NCBI RefSeq assembly: GCF_008364795.1
Contig: NZ_VTTM01000006.1
Span: forward strand, 62,001-126,000
DNA length: 64,000 nucleotides
Reading direction: 5' to 3'
From: Azospirillum oryzae
Lineage (GTDB): Bacteria; Pseudomonadota; Alphaproteobacteria; Azospirillales; Azospirillaceae
This document shows, one piece after another, positions 44,722 through 53,827 of this stretch (within the stretch, counting starts at the first letter, position 1; the number at the start of each line of letters is the position of its first letter). The notes under the pieces are model-generated. The model was not told the origin of the DNA, did no database searches, and saw nothing but the letters and a program-made list of their open reading frames with translations. The translations under genes and the position numbers were made by a program.

Positions 44722-46944
44722 ATGAAGACCATCGGGCAGCCCGGACGCCGTTGGGGAAATGACAGGGGGCGCGTCCGCCTGCTGGGGTCGGTCGCGGCGG
44801 CAGCCCTGCTGCTGCCGGCCGTCGCACTGGCCCAGAATGCGGTCCAGAATGGGGCGCAAAACACCGGCAATGCCTCGTCCGAGACGATGACGCTGCCGAC
44901 GATCGACGTCAGCGCCGACCGCCAGCGCGACGCCAACCCGCCGACCACCGTCGGCTCCAAGCTGCCGTCGGCGCCGCGCGAGGTGCCGCAGACCGTCACC
45001 ACGGTGCCGCGCGAGCGCATCGAGGAACAGAAGCTCATCACGCTGGAAGACGCCATGCGGCAGACGCCCGGCGTCACGGTGGAGCCGATCGACGGCAACC
45101 GCCTGAACTTCTATTCGCGCGGCTTCGAGATCACCAACCTGCAGTACGACGGCGTGCCGACGACGCTGGACGACCGCATCTTCGCATCGCCCGATCTGGC
45201 GATGTACGAGAGGGTCGAGGTGCTGAAGGGTCCGGCCGGCCTGCTGAACGGCATGGGCGGACCGGGCGGTGCGGTCAATCTGGTCCGCAAGACTCCGAAG
45301 AAGACGCTGGAAGGCTATGGCGAGCTGACCGCCGGCTCCTATGCCAACTATCGCGGCGAAGGGGACATCACCGGTCCGCTGAACGAGTCCGGCAGCCTGC
45401 GCGGGCGCTTCGTCGGCGCCTATCAGGACCGCAACGCCTTCCAGGACTGGACGGAGCAGCGCCGCGGCCTCGCCTATGGCAGCATCGCCGCCGACCTGAC
45501 GCCGGACACCACCCTGACGGCAGGCGCCTGGTACCAGCGCATGAGCTACCAGGGCGCCTGGAACCTGCCGGCCTATGCGTCGGTGGTGGGCGGGCGGCCG
45601 CAGCTGCGCCTGCTCGACGTCGACCGCTCGACCTCGCTGGGCGAGAAGTGGAACGAGGACGTCTTCACCACCAAGGGCGGCTTCGCCGACCTGGAGCACC
45701 GGTTCGACAATGGCTGGGCGGTGAAGCTGGCCACCCATTACATCGACAACGAGATGGACCGGAAGATGGCGTATGCCTACGCGCCGGTCACGCCGGGAGT
45801 GAACCGGACGACACTGTTCGCCCAGAAGGTCCGCTACGACCAGGAGCAAATGGGGGCCGACCTGTCGACCACCGGCAATTTCGGGCTGTTCGGCCTGACC
45901 CACGAGGTGGCCGTCGGCGCGAATTACGAGCGGACGACCTTCCGCCACCGCGCGGCCAATCCGGTCGGCAGCTGGTCGGTGACGCAGAACATCTTCTCGC
46001 CCGACGCCTCGGCGGCCGAGCCGGCCTGGCGGGACTGGCAGAAGGACACCAAGACCACCACCGACAGCTGGGGCACCTACGGCGTCCTGCGCCTGAAGCT
46101 GGCCGAGCCGCTGAAGCTGATCGTCGGCGGGCGGATGAACTGGTGGCAGACCAAGGTCGATGCCGATGCGCTGGCCGGGACCGCGGAAAGCAGCGCGTCC
46201 GTCCGCGGCAAGGTCACGCCCTATGCCGGCCTCGTCTACGACGTCAACTCCACCTACGCCCTCTACACCAGCATCTCCCAGGTGTACGAGCCGCAATCCT
46301 ACGTCGATGCGTCCGGCAAGGTGCTGGAACCGTTGAAGGGGCGGCAGTATGAGGCCGGCATCAAGGCCGATTACTTCGGGGGCCGCCTGCACGCAACCGC
46401 CTCCGTCTTCCACATTGAGGAGGAGAACCGGCCGCAGTCCGACCCGCGCTTCCCCAACCAGTCCATCTACGTCTCCGGCGGCAAGGCGCAGAGCCGCGGC
46501 TTCGAACTGGATGTCTCAGGCGAGATCCTGCCGGGCTGGGACGTCTATGCCGGCTACACCTTCACCCGTGCCAAGAGCCTGGACAGCAGCGCCAACGCGG
46601 CGAGCGCCTTCACCGCCATCGCGCCGATGCATCAGGTGAAGCTGTGGACCAACTACCGCCTGCCCGAGACCATCGACGACCGGCTGAGCGTCGGCGGCGG
46701 CGTCACCGCCCAGACCTCGATGTACAACGAGTTCCCGTCGCTGAACTACGCCCGCCTGACCCAGGGCGGCTATGCGACGGTGGACGCCCGCATCGCCTAT
46801 GACGTGACGGAGAAGGTGACGGCGGCCGTCAACGTCAAGAACCTGTTCGACCGCACCTATTACCAGCGCGTCGGCACGCCGCAGTCGGGCAACATCTACG
46901 GTGAGCCGCGCACCGTGCTGCTGACCCTGCGGGCGAAGCTGTGA
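44722..46944 (+). CDS. TonB-dependent ferric-siderophore receptor
   Basis: 740 residues with a signal peptide (LLGSVAAAALLLPAVALA, cut near 38). There is a plug domain about 65-200 (VTTVPRERIEEQKLITLEDA, FYSRGFEI, YERVEVLKGPAGLLNGMGG) and a beta-barrel to the C-terminus (GEPRTVLLTLRAKL). No extra N-terminal signalling domain is present, so it is not a FecA/FpvA-type transducer by itself. It takes up the iron-loaded siderophore made by this locus. The barrel ends in Leu rather than the more common Phe. Confidence 0.95.
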   Translation: MKTIGQPGRRWGNDRGRVRLLGSVAAAALLLPAVALAQNAVQNGAQNTGNASSETMTLPTIDVSADRQRDANPPTTVGSKLPSAPREVPQTVTTVPRERIEEQKLITLEDAMRQTPGVTVEPIDGNRLNFYSRGFEITNLQYDGVPTTLDDRIFASPDLAMYERVEVLKGPAGLLNGMGGPGGAVNLVRKTPKKTLEGYGELTAGSYANYRGEGDITGPLNESGSLRGRFVGAYQDRNAFQDWTEQRRGLAYGSIAADLTPDTTLTAGAWYQRMSYQGAWNLPAYASVVGGRPQLRLLDVDRSTSLGEKWNEDVFTTKGGFADLEHRFDNGWAVKLATHYIDNEMDRKMAYAYAPVTPGVNRTTLFAQKVRYDQEQMGADLSTTGNFGLFGLTHEVAVGANYERTTFRHRAANPVGSWSVTQNIFSPDASAAEPAWRDWQKDTKTTTDSWGTYGVLRLKLAEPLKLIVGGRMNWWQTKVDADALAGTAESSASVRGKVTPYAGLVYDVNSTYALYTSISQVYEPQSYVDASGKVLEPLKGRQYEAGIKADYFGGRLHATASVFHIEEENRPQSDPRFPNQSIYVSGGKAQSRGFELDVSGEILPGWDVYAGYTFTRAKSLDSSANAASAFTAIAPMHQVKLWTNYRLPETIDDRLSVGGGVTAQTSMYNEFPSLNYARLTQGGYATVDARIAYDVTEKVTAAVNVKNLFDRTYYQRVGTPQSGNIYGEPRTVLLTLRAKL

Positions 46945-47282
46945 CGGAGGCGAAGGCCCAGCGGCAGCGGACCGTTGCCGGCAACGGTCCGAAGCGGAGG
47001 CCATCGCGCCTCCGCACCGCTGTGCGGGTGACGGCGGCGGTCTTCGGCGCCTATGGCTTCGCCTGGGGCATCGCCGCCTTCGGGGCGGAACTCGGGACGC
47101 TGGCCGGCATGGCCCCGGCCGAGGCGGTGACCGCGGCCAGCCTGCTCGCCCTCCTGGTCCTGCCGGCGGTGTCGCTGTGGGCCTTCGCGGTGCCGAGGGC
47201 CGGCGTCGGCTGGGCGGTTCTGGGCGGCGGTGCGGTCCTGATGATCGCAGCGTCGCGTCTTGTCGGGATCACGGCGCCATGA
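46941..47282 (+). CDS. Small DUF3649-type membrane protein
   Basis: 113 residues with about three membrane segments (AVFGAYGFAWGIAAFGAEL, AASLLALLVLPAVSLWAFAV, AVLGGGAVLMIAASRLVGI). It resembles DUF3649 iron-uptake-associated proteins. Such genes lie beside PepSY-TM and DUF3325 genes in ferri-siderophore reduction operons. It is coupled by 4-nt overlaps to the receptor gene upstream and the PepSY gene downstream. Confidence 0.8.
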   Translation: MTEAKAQRQRTVAGNGPKRRPSRLRTAVRVTAAVFGAYGFAWGIAAFGAELGTLAGMAPAEAVTAASLLALLVLPAVSLWAFAVPRAGVGWAVLGGGAVLMIAASRLVGITAP

Positions 47283-48853
47283 CGGCGGGTAAGCGCAAGC
47301 TGATCGGCCCGGCGCTGCGCGCCGCGATGCTGTGGCCGCACACCTGGGCGGGGGTGACGCTCGGCGGGCTGCTGATGCTGGTCTTCTTCATGGGCTCGCT
47401 GGCGGTCTTCGCCTCCGAGATCGACCGCTGGATGATGCCGGACACCCGGATCGGCGCGGTGGAGGCGCCGGATGCGGCGGTTTCGCTGGATCGGACGGTG
47501 GTGCCGCTGGTGGAGCGGCTCGCCGCCGGACGGGAGGTCCGCGACTGGTATGTGCAGCTGCCGGACGAGCGGCGTCCGGTGATGGCCCTGCGGGTGCGCA
47601 CGGAAGGCGGCAATGCCGGCGGCATGGCGACCGCCGGCGGCACTCTGCTGCCGCCGGTGGGAACGCTGGGCGCCAGCTCCTTCTTCTATCCGCTCCATTA
47701 CAGCCTGCACCTGCGGGCGGGCTTCGTCGGCTATTGGATCGTGTCCTTCGCGTCGGTGGCGATGCTGGCCGGGCTGATCTCCGGCGTCATCATCCATGCG
47801 CGGATCTTCAAGGACTTCTTCACCTTCCGCAGTTGGGGCCAGCTTCGCCGTTCGCTCCTCGACCTGCACAACCTGACCGGGGTGCTGGTGCTGCCCTTCC
47901 ACCTGATGATCACCTTCACCGGGATCGTCATCATCCTGCCGATCGTTCTGCCGGCGGGCGTCCAGGCGCTCTATGGCGGGGACGTGCAGCGCTTCTACGA
48001 TGACGCGCTCGGCAACTACAGCCGGCCGCGCGCCGGCATCGCTGCGGCGGCGGCACCGCTCGATCCGATGCTGGCCGAGGCGAGGCGCCTGTGGGGCGGC
48101 GGCGAGCCCGCGGTGGTCTTCGTCTACAATGCGGGCGATGCCGCATCGGTGGTCCGCATCAACCGTGACACCGGCGACCGCATCAGCCTGGATGTCCAGC
48201 CGGTCTTCTTCGACGGCGTGACCGGCGCGCTGCTGAAGTACCAGCCGCCGGGACCGATGGTGGCGGCGCACCGGGTGATGTCGGGGCTGCACTTCGCCGC
48301 CTTCGAGCATTGGCCGCTGCGCTGGCTCTATTTCCTGTTCGGCTTGGCCGGCTGCGTGCTGATCGGCACCGGCATGCTGCACTGGATGGAGAAGCGGCGC
48401 GTCGTCCATGGCCTGCCCGGCGTGGGCTGGCGCAGCGTCGCCGCCCTGACCTGCGGTACCACCACCGGGCTGCTGATCGCCACGCTGGCGATGATGGCGG
48501 CCAACCGCCTGCTGCCGTCGGGGGTGCCGTCACGCGAGCTGGTCGAGGTGGGCGTCTTCTTCCTGACCTGGATCGCCAGCGCCGTTCATGCCGCGGTCCG
48601 CACCAAAATCGATCCGCCCTGGAGCAGCCAGTGCACGGCCGTCGCCCTGCTGGCCGCGGCGTGTGTGCTGATGAACTGGATCACCACCGGGGAGCATCCG
48701 GTTCGGGCGGCGGCGGCCGGCGACTGGGCGGTGGTCGGCGTCGACGCCGTGCTGGTGCTGACGGCGGCCGGTGCGTGGCGCGTCTCCAGGCGTCTGGCCC
48801 GGCGCGCGCGGCCGGAGGCGTCCACTCTGTCGAGGCTGACCGACCATGCCTGA
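47279..48853 (+). CDS. PepSY-TM ferric-siderophore reductase (FpvG-like)
   Basis: 524 residues from the ATG at 47279 (the earlier in-frame ATG lies inside the DUF3649 gene). PepSY-associated membrane protein with helices about 18-43, 155-180, 205-230, 345-365 and several near the C-terminus. It has conserved His in PHTWAGVTLGG, LHYSLHLRAGF, LHNLTGVLVLPFHLMITFTG and HRVMSGLHFAAFEHW, likely heme ligands. FpvG of Pseudomonas, of this family, reduces ferri-pyoverdine in the periplasm, and a similar role here is inferred. Coupled to both neighbours. Confidence 0.88.
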   Translation: MTAGKRKLIGPALRAAMLWPHTWAGVTLGGLLMLVFFMGSLAVFASEIDRWMMPDTRIGAVEAPDAAVSLDRTVVPLVERLAAGREVRDWYVQLPDERRPVMALRVRTEGGNAGGMATAGGTLLPPVGTLGASSFFYPLHYSLHLRAGFVGYWIVSFASVAMLAGLISGVIIHARIFKDFFTFRSWGQLRRSLLDLHNLTGVLVLPFHLMITFTGIVIILPIVLPAGVQALYGGDVQRFYDDALGNYSRPRAGIAAAAAPLDPMLAEARRLWGGGEPAVVFVYNAGDAASVVRINRDTGDRISLDVQPVFFDGVTGALLKYQPPGPMVAAHRVMSGLHFAAFEHWPLRWLYFLFGLAGCVLIGTGMLHWMEKRRVVHGLPGVGWRSVAALTCGTTTGLLIATLAMMAANRLLPSGVPSRELVEVGVFFLTWIASAVHAAVRTKIDPPWSSQCTAVALLAAACVLMNWITTGEHPVRAAAAGDWAVVGVDAVLVLTAAGAWRVSRRLARRARPEASTLSRLTDHA

Positions 48854-49154
48854 TATCCTGTCCTTCCCCGCGATCTTCGGCCTCTGCTACCTCGCCTTCG
48901 GGGCGCTTGCCCTGACGGTAGAGCGGCATTGGCGCGATCTGGTCGATTCCCGGCGGGCCCTGCCGCGGCGGACGGTCCTCCGTCTGCGCTGTGCTGCGGT
49001 GCTGTGCATGGCGGCAGCACTGTCAGCGGCGGTGCACCGGGACGGCGCCGGCTTCGGCATCCTGCTTTGGGTGCTGGCGCTGACCGCTGGTGCGCTCGCC
49101 GTCAGCGCCACGGTCACATGGCTGTGCAGGCCGGCGCGCGGCCGGACGCGGTGA
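48846..49154 (+). CDS. DUF3325-type membrane protein
   Basis: 102 residues with about three membrane helices (LSFPAIFGLCYLAFGALALT, CAAVLCMAAALSAAV, GILLWVLALTAGALAVSATV). It fits the DUF3325 family, the usual third member with DUF3649 and PepSY-TM genes. It overlaps the PepSY gene by 8 nt. Its 3' end overlaps the oppositely oriented mfnB by 41 bp. Confidence 0.8.
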   Translation: MPDILSFPAIFGLCYLAFGALALTVERHWRDLVDSRRALPRRTVLRLRCAAVLCMAAALSAAVHRDGAGFGILLWVLALTAGALAVSATVTWLCRPARGRTR

Positions 49155-49821
49155 CGCTTCGGACGACGCCGGCAACCCTGTCCGGGTCGATCACGTCGCC
49201 CCGTGCGCCGCCCCGGCACAGGGCGCCGCGAAAGCCGAGGATCGACGGGCCCAGCGTCGCCAGCGGAGCGATGTCGGCAAGCCTCAGGGATCCCGCCAAC
49301 CCCGCCCACAGCCCGGCGTCGCGCGCCAGTCCGATGAAGTCCGCCAGCGCGGCGGCCGACAGGTGATCGCGGAGCGTGCGGCCATCCTTAAGGCCGGTGT
49401 CCAGCATCACACCGATGAAGCCGGCATCGGCCATGGCGTCGACCAGATCCGGGGTGGGGCTTGTCATGTCGGCCAGGATGACGCCGACCAGCGCCGCGGT
49501 GCCGCGCGCCTTCGCCGCCGCGGCGATGCAGGCATGCGGATCGCCCCCGGCGCCGATCCCTATTTTCACGATGTCCACGCCGGTGGTCGCCGTCCCGGCG
49601 ACGGCGGTCGCCACGCCGTCGGGTTTCATCGGCAGGTCGCCGATGGTGGCGCTTACCGGTCTCCGCCCGGCAACGGCCGCAAGACAGGCGCGGATCGTGC
49701 CGGCCGGCAAGGCGCCCAGGGCGCCGTCCTTCGGGTTCTTCAGGTCGATCAGGTCCGCCCCGGCCCTTACCGCGATTTCGGCTTCCTCGGGATTGGTCAC
49801 GCTGGCGAGCATGCGGATCAT
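49114..49821 (-). CDS. mfnB: (5-formylfuran-3-yl)methyl phosphate synthase (MfnB-like)
   Basis: 235 residues from the ATG at 49821. TIM-barrel Schiff-base enzyme: LASVTNPEEAEIAVRAGADL, IDLKNPKDGALGA (active-site Lys near 27), DIVKIGIG (Lys near 85) and FIGVMLDTGLKDG. It forms the furan of methanofuran/methylofuran from two glyceraldehyde-3-phosphates. Last gene of the minus-strand operon. Its end overlaps DUF3325 on the other strand by 41 bp. Confidence 0.9.
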   Translation of the reverse strand: MIRMLASVTNPEEAEIAVRAGADLIDLKNPKDGALGALPAGTIRACLAAVAGRRPVSATIGDLPMKPDGVATAVAGTATTGVDIVKIGIGAGGDPHACIAAAAKARGTAALVGVILADMTSPTPDLVDAMADAGFIGVMLDTGLKDGRTLRDHLSAAALADFIGLARDAGLWAGLAGSLRLADIAPLATLGPSILGFRGALCRGGARGDVIDPDRVAGVVRSVTASGRAPACTAM

Positions 49822-50435
49822 GGGCGAACCTGTGGCTTGGTCTTGTCGGAAGCGTCCGTTCCAACCGGTTCCGGCGCGGGCATCTCGGCGCGGAAGGCGG
49901 CCACGCGGTCGCACAGCCAGCCCCAGGCCTCCCGCTCCCGCGTGCCGGCGGTCTTCTCCACGGCGATGGCAAGGTAGGCCATCTCGCGCTCCACCTTTTC
50001 CCACGGCAGCAAATCGAGGCGGCTGCACAGGATCGCCGCCTCGATCACGGCGGCGGCGGCGCGGTTGTGGCCAGCGAAGGGCCGATGCGCCTCTTCGTGG
50101 ACGCTCCGGCAATGGAAGCGCGGGCGTACCGGGTCGGTCTCCATCCGGACCACCTCCACCTCCCAGTGAGCGAGGCTGTCGGCCAGACGCACGCCGGCGA
50201 TGGCGGTCGCCGGAACCAGCGGCCAGTCCCGCCGTCCGGTCAGGCAGCCGGCGAACAGCCGCGCGTCGTCGGTGAGGTTGATCACGGCCCGTCCTGTGGC
50301 CTCCAGCGCGGCGAGCGTGACGGAGGGGCGGAAGGGGGCGATCACCAGATCCTCCCCGTTGCGGGTAACGCCGAAGGGGGCGATGTGCGGGGTGCCGCCG
50401 GCGCCCAGCGTGGTGACGATGGTTTCCAGAATCAT
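49818..50435 (-). CDS. DUF447-type flavin-binding-like protein of the H4MPT cluster
   Basis: 205 residues. It begins ILETIVTTLGAGGTPHIAPF, the split-barrel start of DUF447 proteins, with INLTDDARLFAGCLTGR and EVEVVRMETDPVRPRFHC later. Its enzymatic role is not known to me; it is a constant neighbour of H4MPT and methylofuran genes. It overlaps both neighbours by 4 nt. Confidence 0.82.
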   Translation of the reverse strand: MILETIVTTLGAGGTPHIAPFGVTRNGEDLVIAPFRPSVTLAALEATGRAVINLTDDARLFAGCLTGRRDWPLVPATAIAGVRLADSLAHWEVEVVRMETDPVRPRFHCRSVHEEAHRPFAGHNRAAAAVIEAAILCSRLDLLPWEKVEREMAYLAIAVEKTAGTREREAWGWLCDRVAAFRAEMPAPEPVGTDASDKTKPQVRP

Positions 50436-51850
50436 GATGCCTTTCCGCAGGCCCGGCGGCGCTCCTGCAGGGTTGTGCCCGCCGACTTGAAGCCGTGGGC
50501 GTCGCTGTCCGGATCGGCCGTCGCCTCGACGGCACAGCCCCAGGAGAGGTCTTCGTCCTGGACATAGCGCTTGCCAAGCTGCCAGGCGAGGAAGGCCTTG
50601 TGCAGTTCCACCCCCATGTAGAAGGCATGACCGCCATCCTCCGCCAACCCGAGCAGAGGGTAGAGGTGGTAGGGATCGGTCGCCACATGGTGGCCGTCGC
50701 GGTTGTAGACATGAACGCCGTCCTCCGCCACCTCCACCCGGAAGGAGGGATCGCGGATGCTGCGGGCGGTCTCGGCGATCTCGGCCGGGGTGCCGGCGAA
50801 GGGGCGGCGGTCGCGCAGAGCCATCAGCCCGTCGTCGATGCCCTTGGGCAGGCTGCCGCTTTCCGAGGCGGCATGCATGATCCGCCGCGCCCGGTCGGCC
50901 TCGCGCACCGCGGTGCGGGCGTGCGGGCTGACCTGAAGGGTGAGAACGGCACCGATCGACAGTTCCGACACCATGCCCATCAGCAGGGCGGTCGTGCCGG
51001 TGGTGTCGGCATCGGTCAATTCAGTCAGGTTGCCGATGCCCATCAGAATCTCGATGTCGGGATAGCGCCGCCGCAGATCGTGATAGCGCACCACCGAGTC
51101 CGTGAAGCCGTAGTGGATGGGGTCCAGCACTGGATCGGCGAGGAAACGCCGGCCGGCGGCCCGCAGCCGGTCGACGGCGCGGCACAGGGAATCGAGGTCG
51201 CGCGCCTTTCCCGGAATCAGGATCGGTGTGGCCGCCGTCTGGTCCAGCACCCACAGCGTGTCCTCGCTGAGGCTCAGCATATAGGAGGCGCCGGCCGCCG
51301 CGCCGCGCAGCAGTTCCTCCGGGTCGGCGCTGTCGACGCTGACGGCGTGGCCGGCGGCGACCAGGGCGGCGACCGCATGCTCCAGCCCGTCGAACCGTTC
51401 GCCGGGATGGCAGCCGAGGTCGATGACGTCGGCACCGTCGCGGCGCAGCCTTGCGGCGGTCTCCAGCAGATTGTCGATCGAGCGGTGGGGAGCGTCGATG
51501 ATCTCGGCGAAGATCGTCACCCCGTGACGGGACAGGTCGGCCCGCGCCGCCCGCCCGCCGAGATAGGCGGGGATGTCGCGCAGCTCTTCCGGCCCGCGTT
51601 CGAAGGTGACGCCGAAATGCCCCGACAACGCTGTCAGGTCGCAACGGGTCCGGCCGGGCAGGATCACCCGGGCACCGGGTGGCGGGGGCGGAAGGCGTCG
51701 CCTGATCAGTTCCTCCGTCATCAGGGCGGCGACGCTGACGCCGATCTGCACCACGTCGAAGCTGAAGGGGGAGGACCCCATCCCGTCGAGCACCGCCCGC
51801 AGGCGCGGCTCCGCCAGCTTTCCGGTCACGAAGACGAGGTGCTCAGACAT
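50432..51850 (-). CDS. Dihydropteroate synthase-related protein (DUF6513-type)
   Basis: 472 residues. An N-terminal domain of about 130 residues (HLVFVTGKLAEPRLRAVLDG) is followed by a pterin-binding TIM-barrel like dihydropteroate synthase (IFAEIIDAPHRSIDNLLETA, DVIDLGCHPGERFDG, AVSVDSADPEELLRGAAAGA, FLADPVLDPIHYGF). It is the dihydropteroate-synthase-like protein of bacterial H4MPT clusters, presumably in H4MPT assembly or modification. It overlaps the flavoprotein gene by 8 nt. Confidence 0.88.
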   Translation of the reverse strand: MSEHLVFVTGKLAEPRLRAVLDGMGSSPFSFDVVQIGVSVAALMTEELIRRRLPPPPPGARVILPGRTRCDLTALSGHFGVTFERGPEELRDIPAYLGGRAARADLSRHGVTIFAEIIDAPHRSIDNLLETAARLRRDGADVIDLGCHPGERFDGLEHAVAALVAAGHAVSVDSADPEELLRGAAAGASYMLSLSEDTLWVLDQTAATPILIPGKARDLDSLCRAVDRLRAAGRRFLADPVLDPIHYGFTDSVVRYHDLRRRYPDIEILMGIGNLTELTDADTTGTTALLMGMVSELSIGAVLTLQVSPHARTAVREADRARRIMHAASESGSLPKGIDDGLMALRDRRPFAGTPAEIAETARSIRDPSFRVEVAEDGVHVYNRDGHHVATDPYHLYPLLGLAEDGGHAFYMGVELHKAFLAWQLGKRYVQDEDLSWGCAVEATADPDSDAHGFKSAGTTLQERRRACGKAS

Positions 51851-52409
51851 TCACGAGACGCTTTCCCAGACGCAGCATCAGCGCCGCTTCCAGTTCGGGA
51901 ACGGTTTCGACGACGCTGGTCGCCTCGAACCCGCGCAGCCGTTCGACATTCTCCAGGTCGATGCGCCGCGGATAGACCGGCACCATCCCGTGCGGCGCCT
52001 CGGTCATCATTTCCGGCGCGGTGTCGCAGGCGAAGACGATGCAGGGCACCCGGCATTTGCCGGCCTGGGCGAAGGCGTTGGTCGGCAAGGTGTCGGAGAT
52101 TCCCTGCACGCATTTGGCGACCGTGTTCGAGGTGGCCGGTCCCACCACCAGCGTGTGGTATTCGCCGAAATAGAACCGGCCGATCTGCGGCGCGCTGGCG
52201 GCACGGTCGCGGAACAGGCGGGTGCCCGGCGGGAAGTTGCCGTCGCGGCGGCGGTACATGCGCATGACCTCCTCCGCCGCCTTGCTGAGGAAGACGTCGA
52301 GCGGCGCCAGCCGCGCCATCAGGTCGAGCGTCTCCTTGATGTAGTGGCCGGATCCGGTCAGCGCCCAGGCCAGCCTCGGCGGAGCGGGTGGGGGCGACAT
52401 CTCGTTCAT
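51843..52409 (-). CDS. Archaeal-type flavoprotein, likely dihydromethanopterin reductase
   Basis: 188 residues from the ATG at 52409 (MNEMSPPPAPPRLAWALTGSG). Flavoprotein-family fold: LTGSGHYIKETLDLM, VVGPATSNTVAKCVQGISDT (FMN site), CRVPCIVFACDT. It resembles AfpA/DmrX-type proteins that reduce dihydromethanopterin to H4MPT or serve that step. It overlaps both neighbours, inside the H4MPT biosynthesis operon. Confidence 0.85.
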   Translation of the reverse strand: MNEMSPPPAPPRLAWALTGSGHYIKETLDLMARLAPLDVFLSKAAEEVMRMYRRRDGNFPPGTRLFRDRAASAPQIGRFYFGEYHTLVVGPATSNTVAKCVQGISDTLPTNAFAQAGKCRVPCIVFACDTAPEMMTEAPHGMVPVYPRRIDLENVERLRGFEATSVVETVPELEAALMLRLGKRLVNV

Positions 52410-53122
52410 GCCCGCACGCCCGGCAGAAGCTCCGCGTCCGGACTGCGCAGCAGGGGGCAGCCGGGAGACGCGCGGCCGGCAAGCGCCTCTTCCATCAGGA
52501 TGTGGTTGTCGCGATGGATGCACCAGCTCTCGCCGGAAAAGCGCGCGCGCCAGTGCGGGAAGGCCGCGTCGACAAGTCCGTCGCGCGCCAGTGCCGCCGC
52601 ATCGGTCGCCGCGCAGGGGCAGGGCCCCGACTTGACCAGCACCAGCGCCGCCGCGTCCAGTTCCACCGCCAGCCATGCCGCGAGGCTGTCGGAGGTGACC
52701 TCCCAGCTTTCGGCGATCTCGGGATGGTCCAGCACCATGGCGGACGGCAGCCACACCGCCGGCATCCGTGCCCGGATCAGCGACCGCAGCCGCTCGTGCG
52801 TCGCCGCCGTCTGCAGGGCCGGGCAGATGCCGTGCAGCATCAGCCCGAACTGCTCCATCGCCAGCAGGGCCATGCGATGGGCGAGGCGGTCGTCGAAACG
52901 CCAATTGTCCTGGGCGTCGCGCACGGCATCGGCGAAGGGGCCGCCGCCCGGCACGATGACCAGAGGGTGGAGATGGCCGGGACGGGCGATCAGGTCCAAC
53001 CACGTCCCCAGCCGGTGCCAGTCCGACAGGCTGCCGCCGATCTTGATCACCCAGGGCCGCGCTGCGGCGTCTGTCGATCTGTCGGCTGCCGATCCGTCTT
53101 CCGGCGATGCGTTGGCCGTCAT
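52406..53122 (-). CDS. Amino acid kinase-fold protein (MfnE-like kinase)
   Basis: 238 residues. WVIKIGGSLSDWHRLGTWL, VIVPGGGPFADAVRD, WEVTSDSLAAWLAVELDAAA and LVLVKSGP are amino acid kinase-fold motifs. In these clusters it corresponds to the aminomethylfuran-methyl-phosphate kinase of methanofuran synthesis. A 23-residue polar N-terminal tail precedes the fold. Overlaps the flavoprotein gene by 4 nt; starts 5 nt after the folB-like gene. Confidence 0.85.
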   Translation of the reverse strand: MTANASPEDGSAADRSTDAAARPWVIKIGGSLSDWHRLGTWLDLIARPGHLHPLVIVPGGGPFADAVRDAQDNWRFDDRLAHRMALLAMEQFGLMLHGICPALQTAATHERLRSLIRARMPAVWLPSAMVLDHPEIAESWEVTSDSLAAWLAVELDAAALVLVKSGPCPCAATDAAALARDGLVDAAFPHWRARFSGESWCIHRDNHILMEEALAGRASPGCPLLRSPDAELLPGVRA

Positions 53123-53126
53123 CGGA

Positions 53127-53624
53127 TCAGATCCGCCGGTCGGCCATGACCATCAGGCGGTGTGACGCCGGCAGGGAGGAACCCGGCATCTGGTCGCGCG
53201 TCCGCTCCAGCCGGATGCCCGGAACCGCGACCCCGTCGTAAATGTCCAGCTTCGCCACCGACACGCGGGCCGACTGCACCTGTTCGTGGGCCAGACACAT
53301 GCGGGCGATCTTTTCCGCCAGCATCTCGACCAGATTGGTGTGCTCGTCCATCAGGATCCGCTTCAGCCCGGACAGCAGATCGTCGTAGGACAGCACGTCG
53401 CCGATATCGTCGGAGAATTGGGCTCCGTCCTGGCGCACCTGCAGCAGAAGGTCGATGCGCACCCGCTGAGGCGCACCGCGCTCGTAATCGAAGACGCCGA
53501 TCCGGCAGGGCAGGACGACGTTCTCCAAGAACAGCTCGTAGAGGCCGGCCGGGATGGAGGACAGCTGCGCGTCGGCCGTGGCGGCGCCGCGCGCGCATTG
53601 GGCGGAAAGGATCGTTTCGAGCAT
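53127..53624 (-). CDS. Dihydroneopterin aldolase-like protein (FolB family)
   Basis: 165 residues. The FolB fold is shown by ELFLENVVLPCRIGVFDYER, QRVRIDLLLQV, LSYDDLLSGLKRIL, LVEMLAEKIARMCL (with the catalytic Glu and Lys) and ARVSVAKLDIYDG. It probably splits a dihydroneopterin in H4MPT assembly rather than folate synthesis, judged by its position at the head of the H4MPT biosynthesis operon. Confidence 0.87.
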   Translation of the reverse strand: MLETILSAQCARGAATADAQLSSIPAGLYELFLENVVLPCRIGVFDYERGAPQRVRIDLLLQVRQDGAQFSDDIGDVLSYDDLLSGLKRILMDEHTNLVEMLAEKIARMCLAHEQVQSARVSVAKLDIYDGVAVPGIRLERTRDQMPGSSLPASHRLMVMADRRI

Positions 53625-53827
53625 CGGTGCCGTCCTCCTTGCAGTTGTCCGGCGGGGCCTGACGCGGATCGGGTGCCGGGCAGGCCGATTTGTACCTTAT
53701 CGGCGACCGCAGGAGGGCATGTGTTCGAATGCGACACCGAATTGACGATTCCCGCCGCCGCCCGCCTGTTTCCCCTGGGCCGGTCCCGACCCGCATCCCG
53801 ATAGCCGGTGGGGTACCCGGTGCGGCA

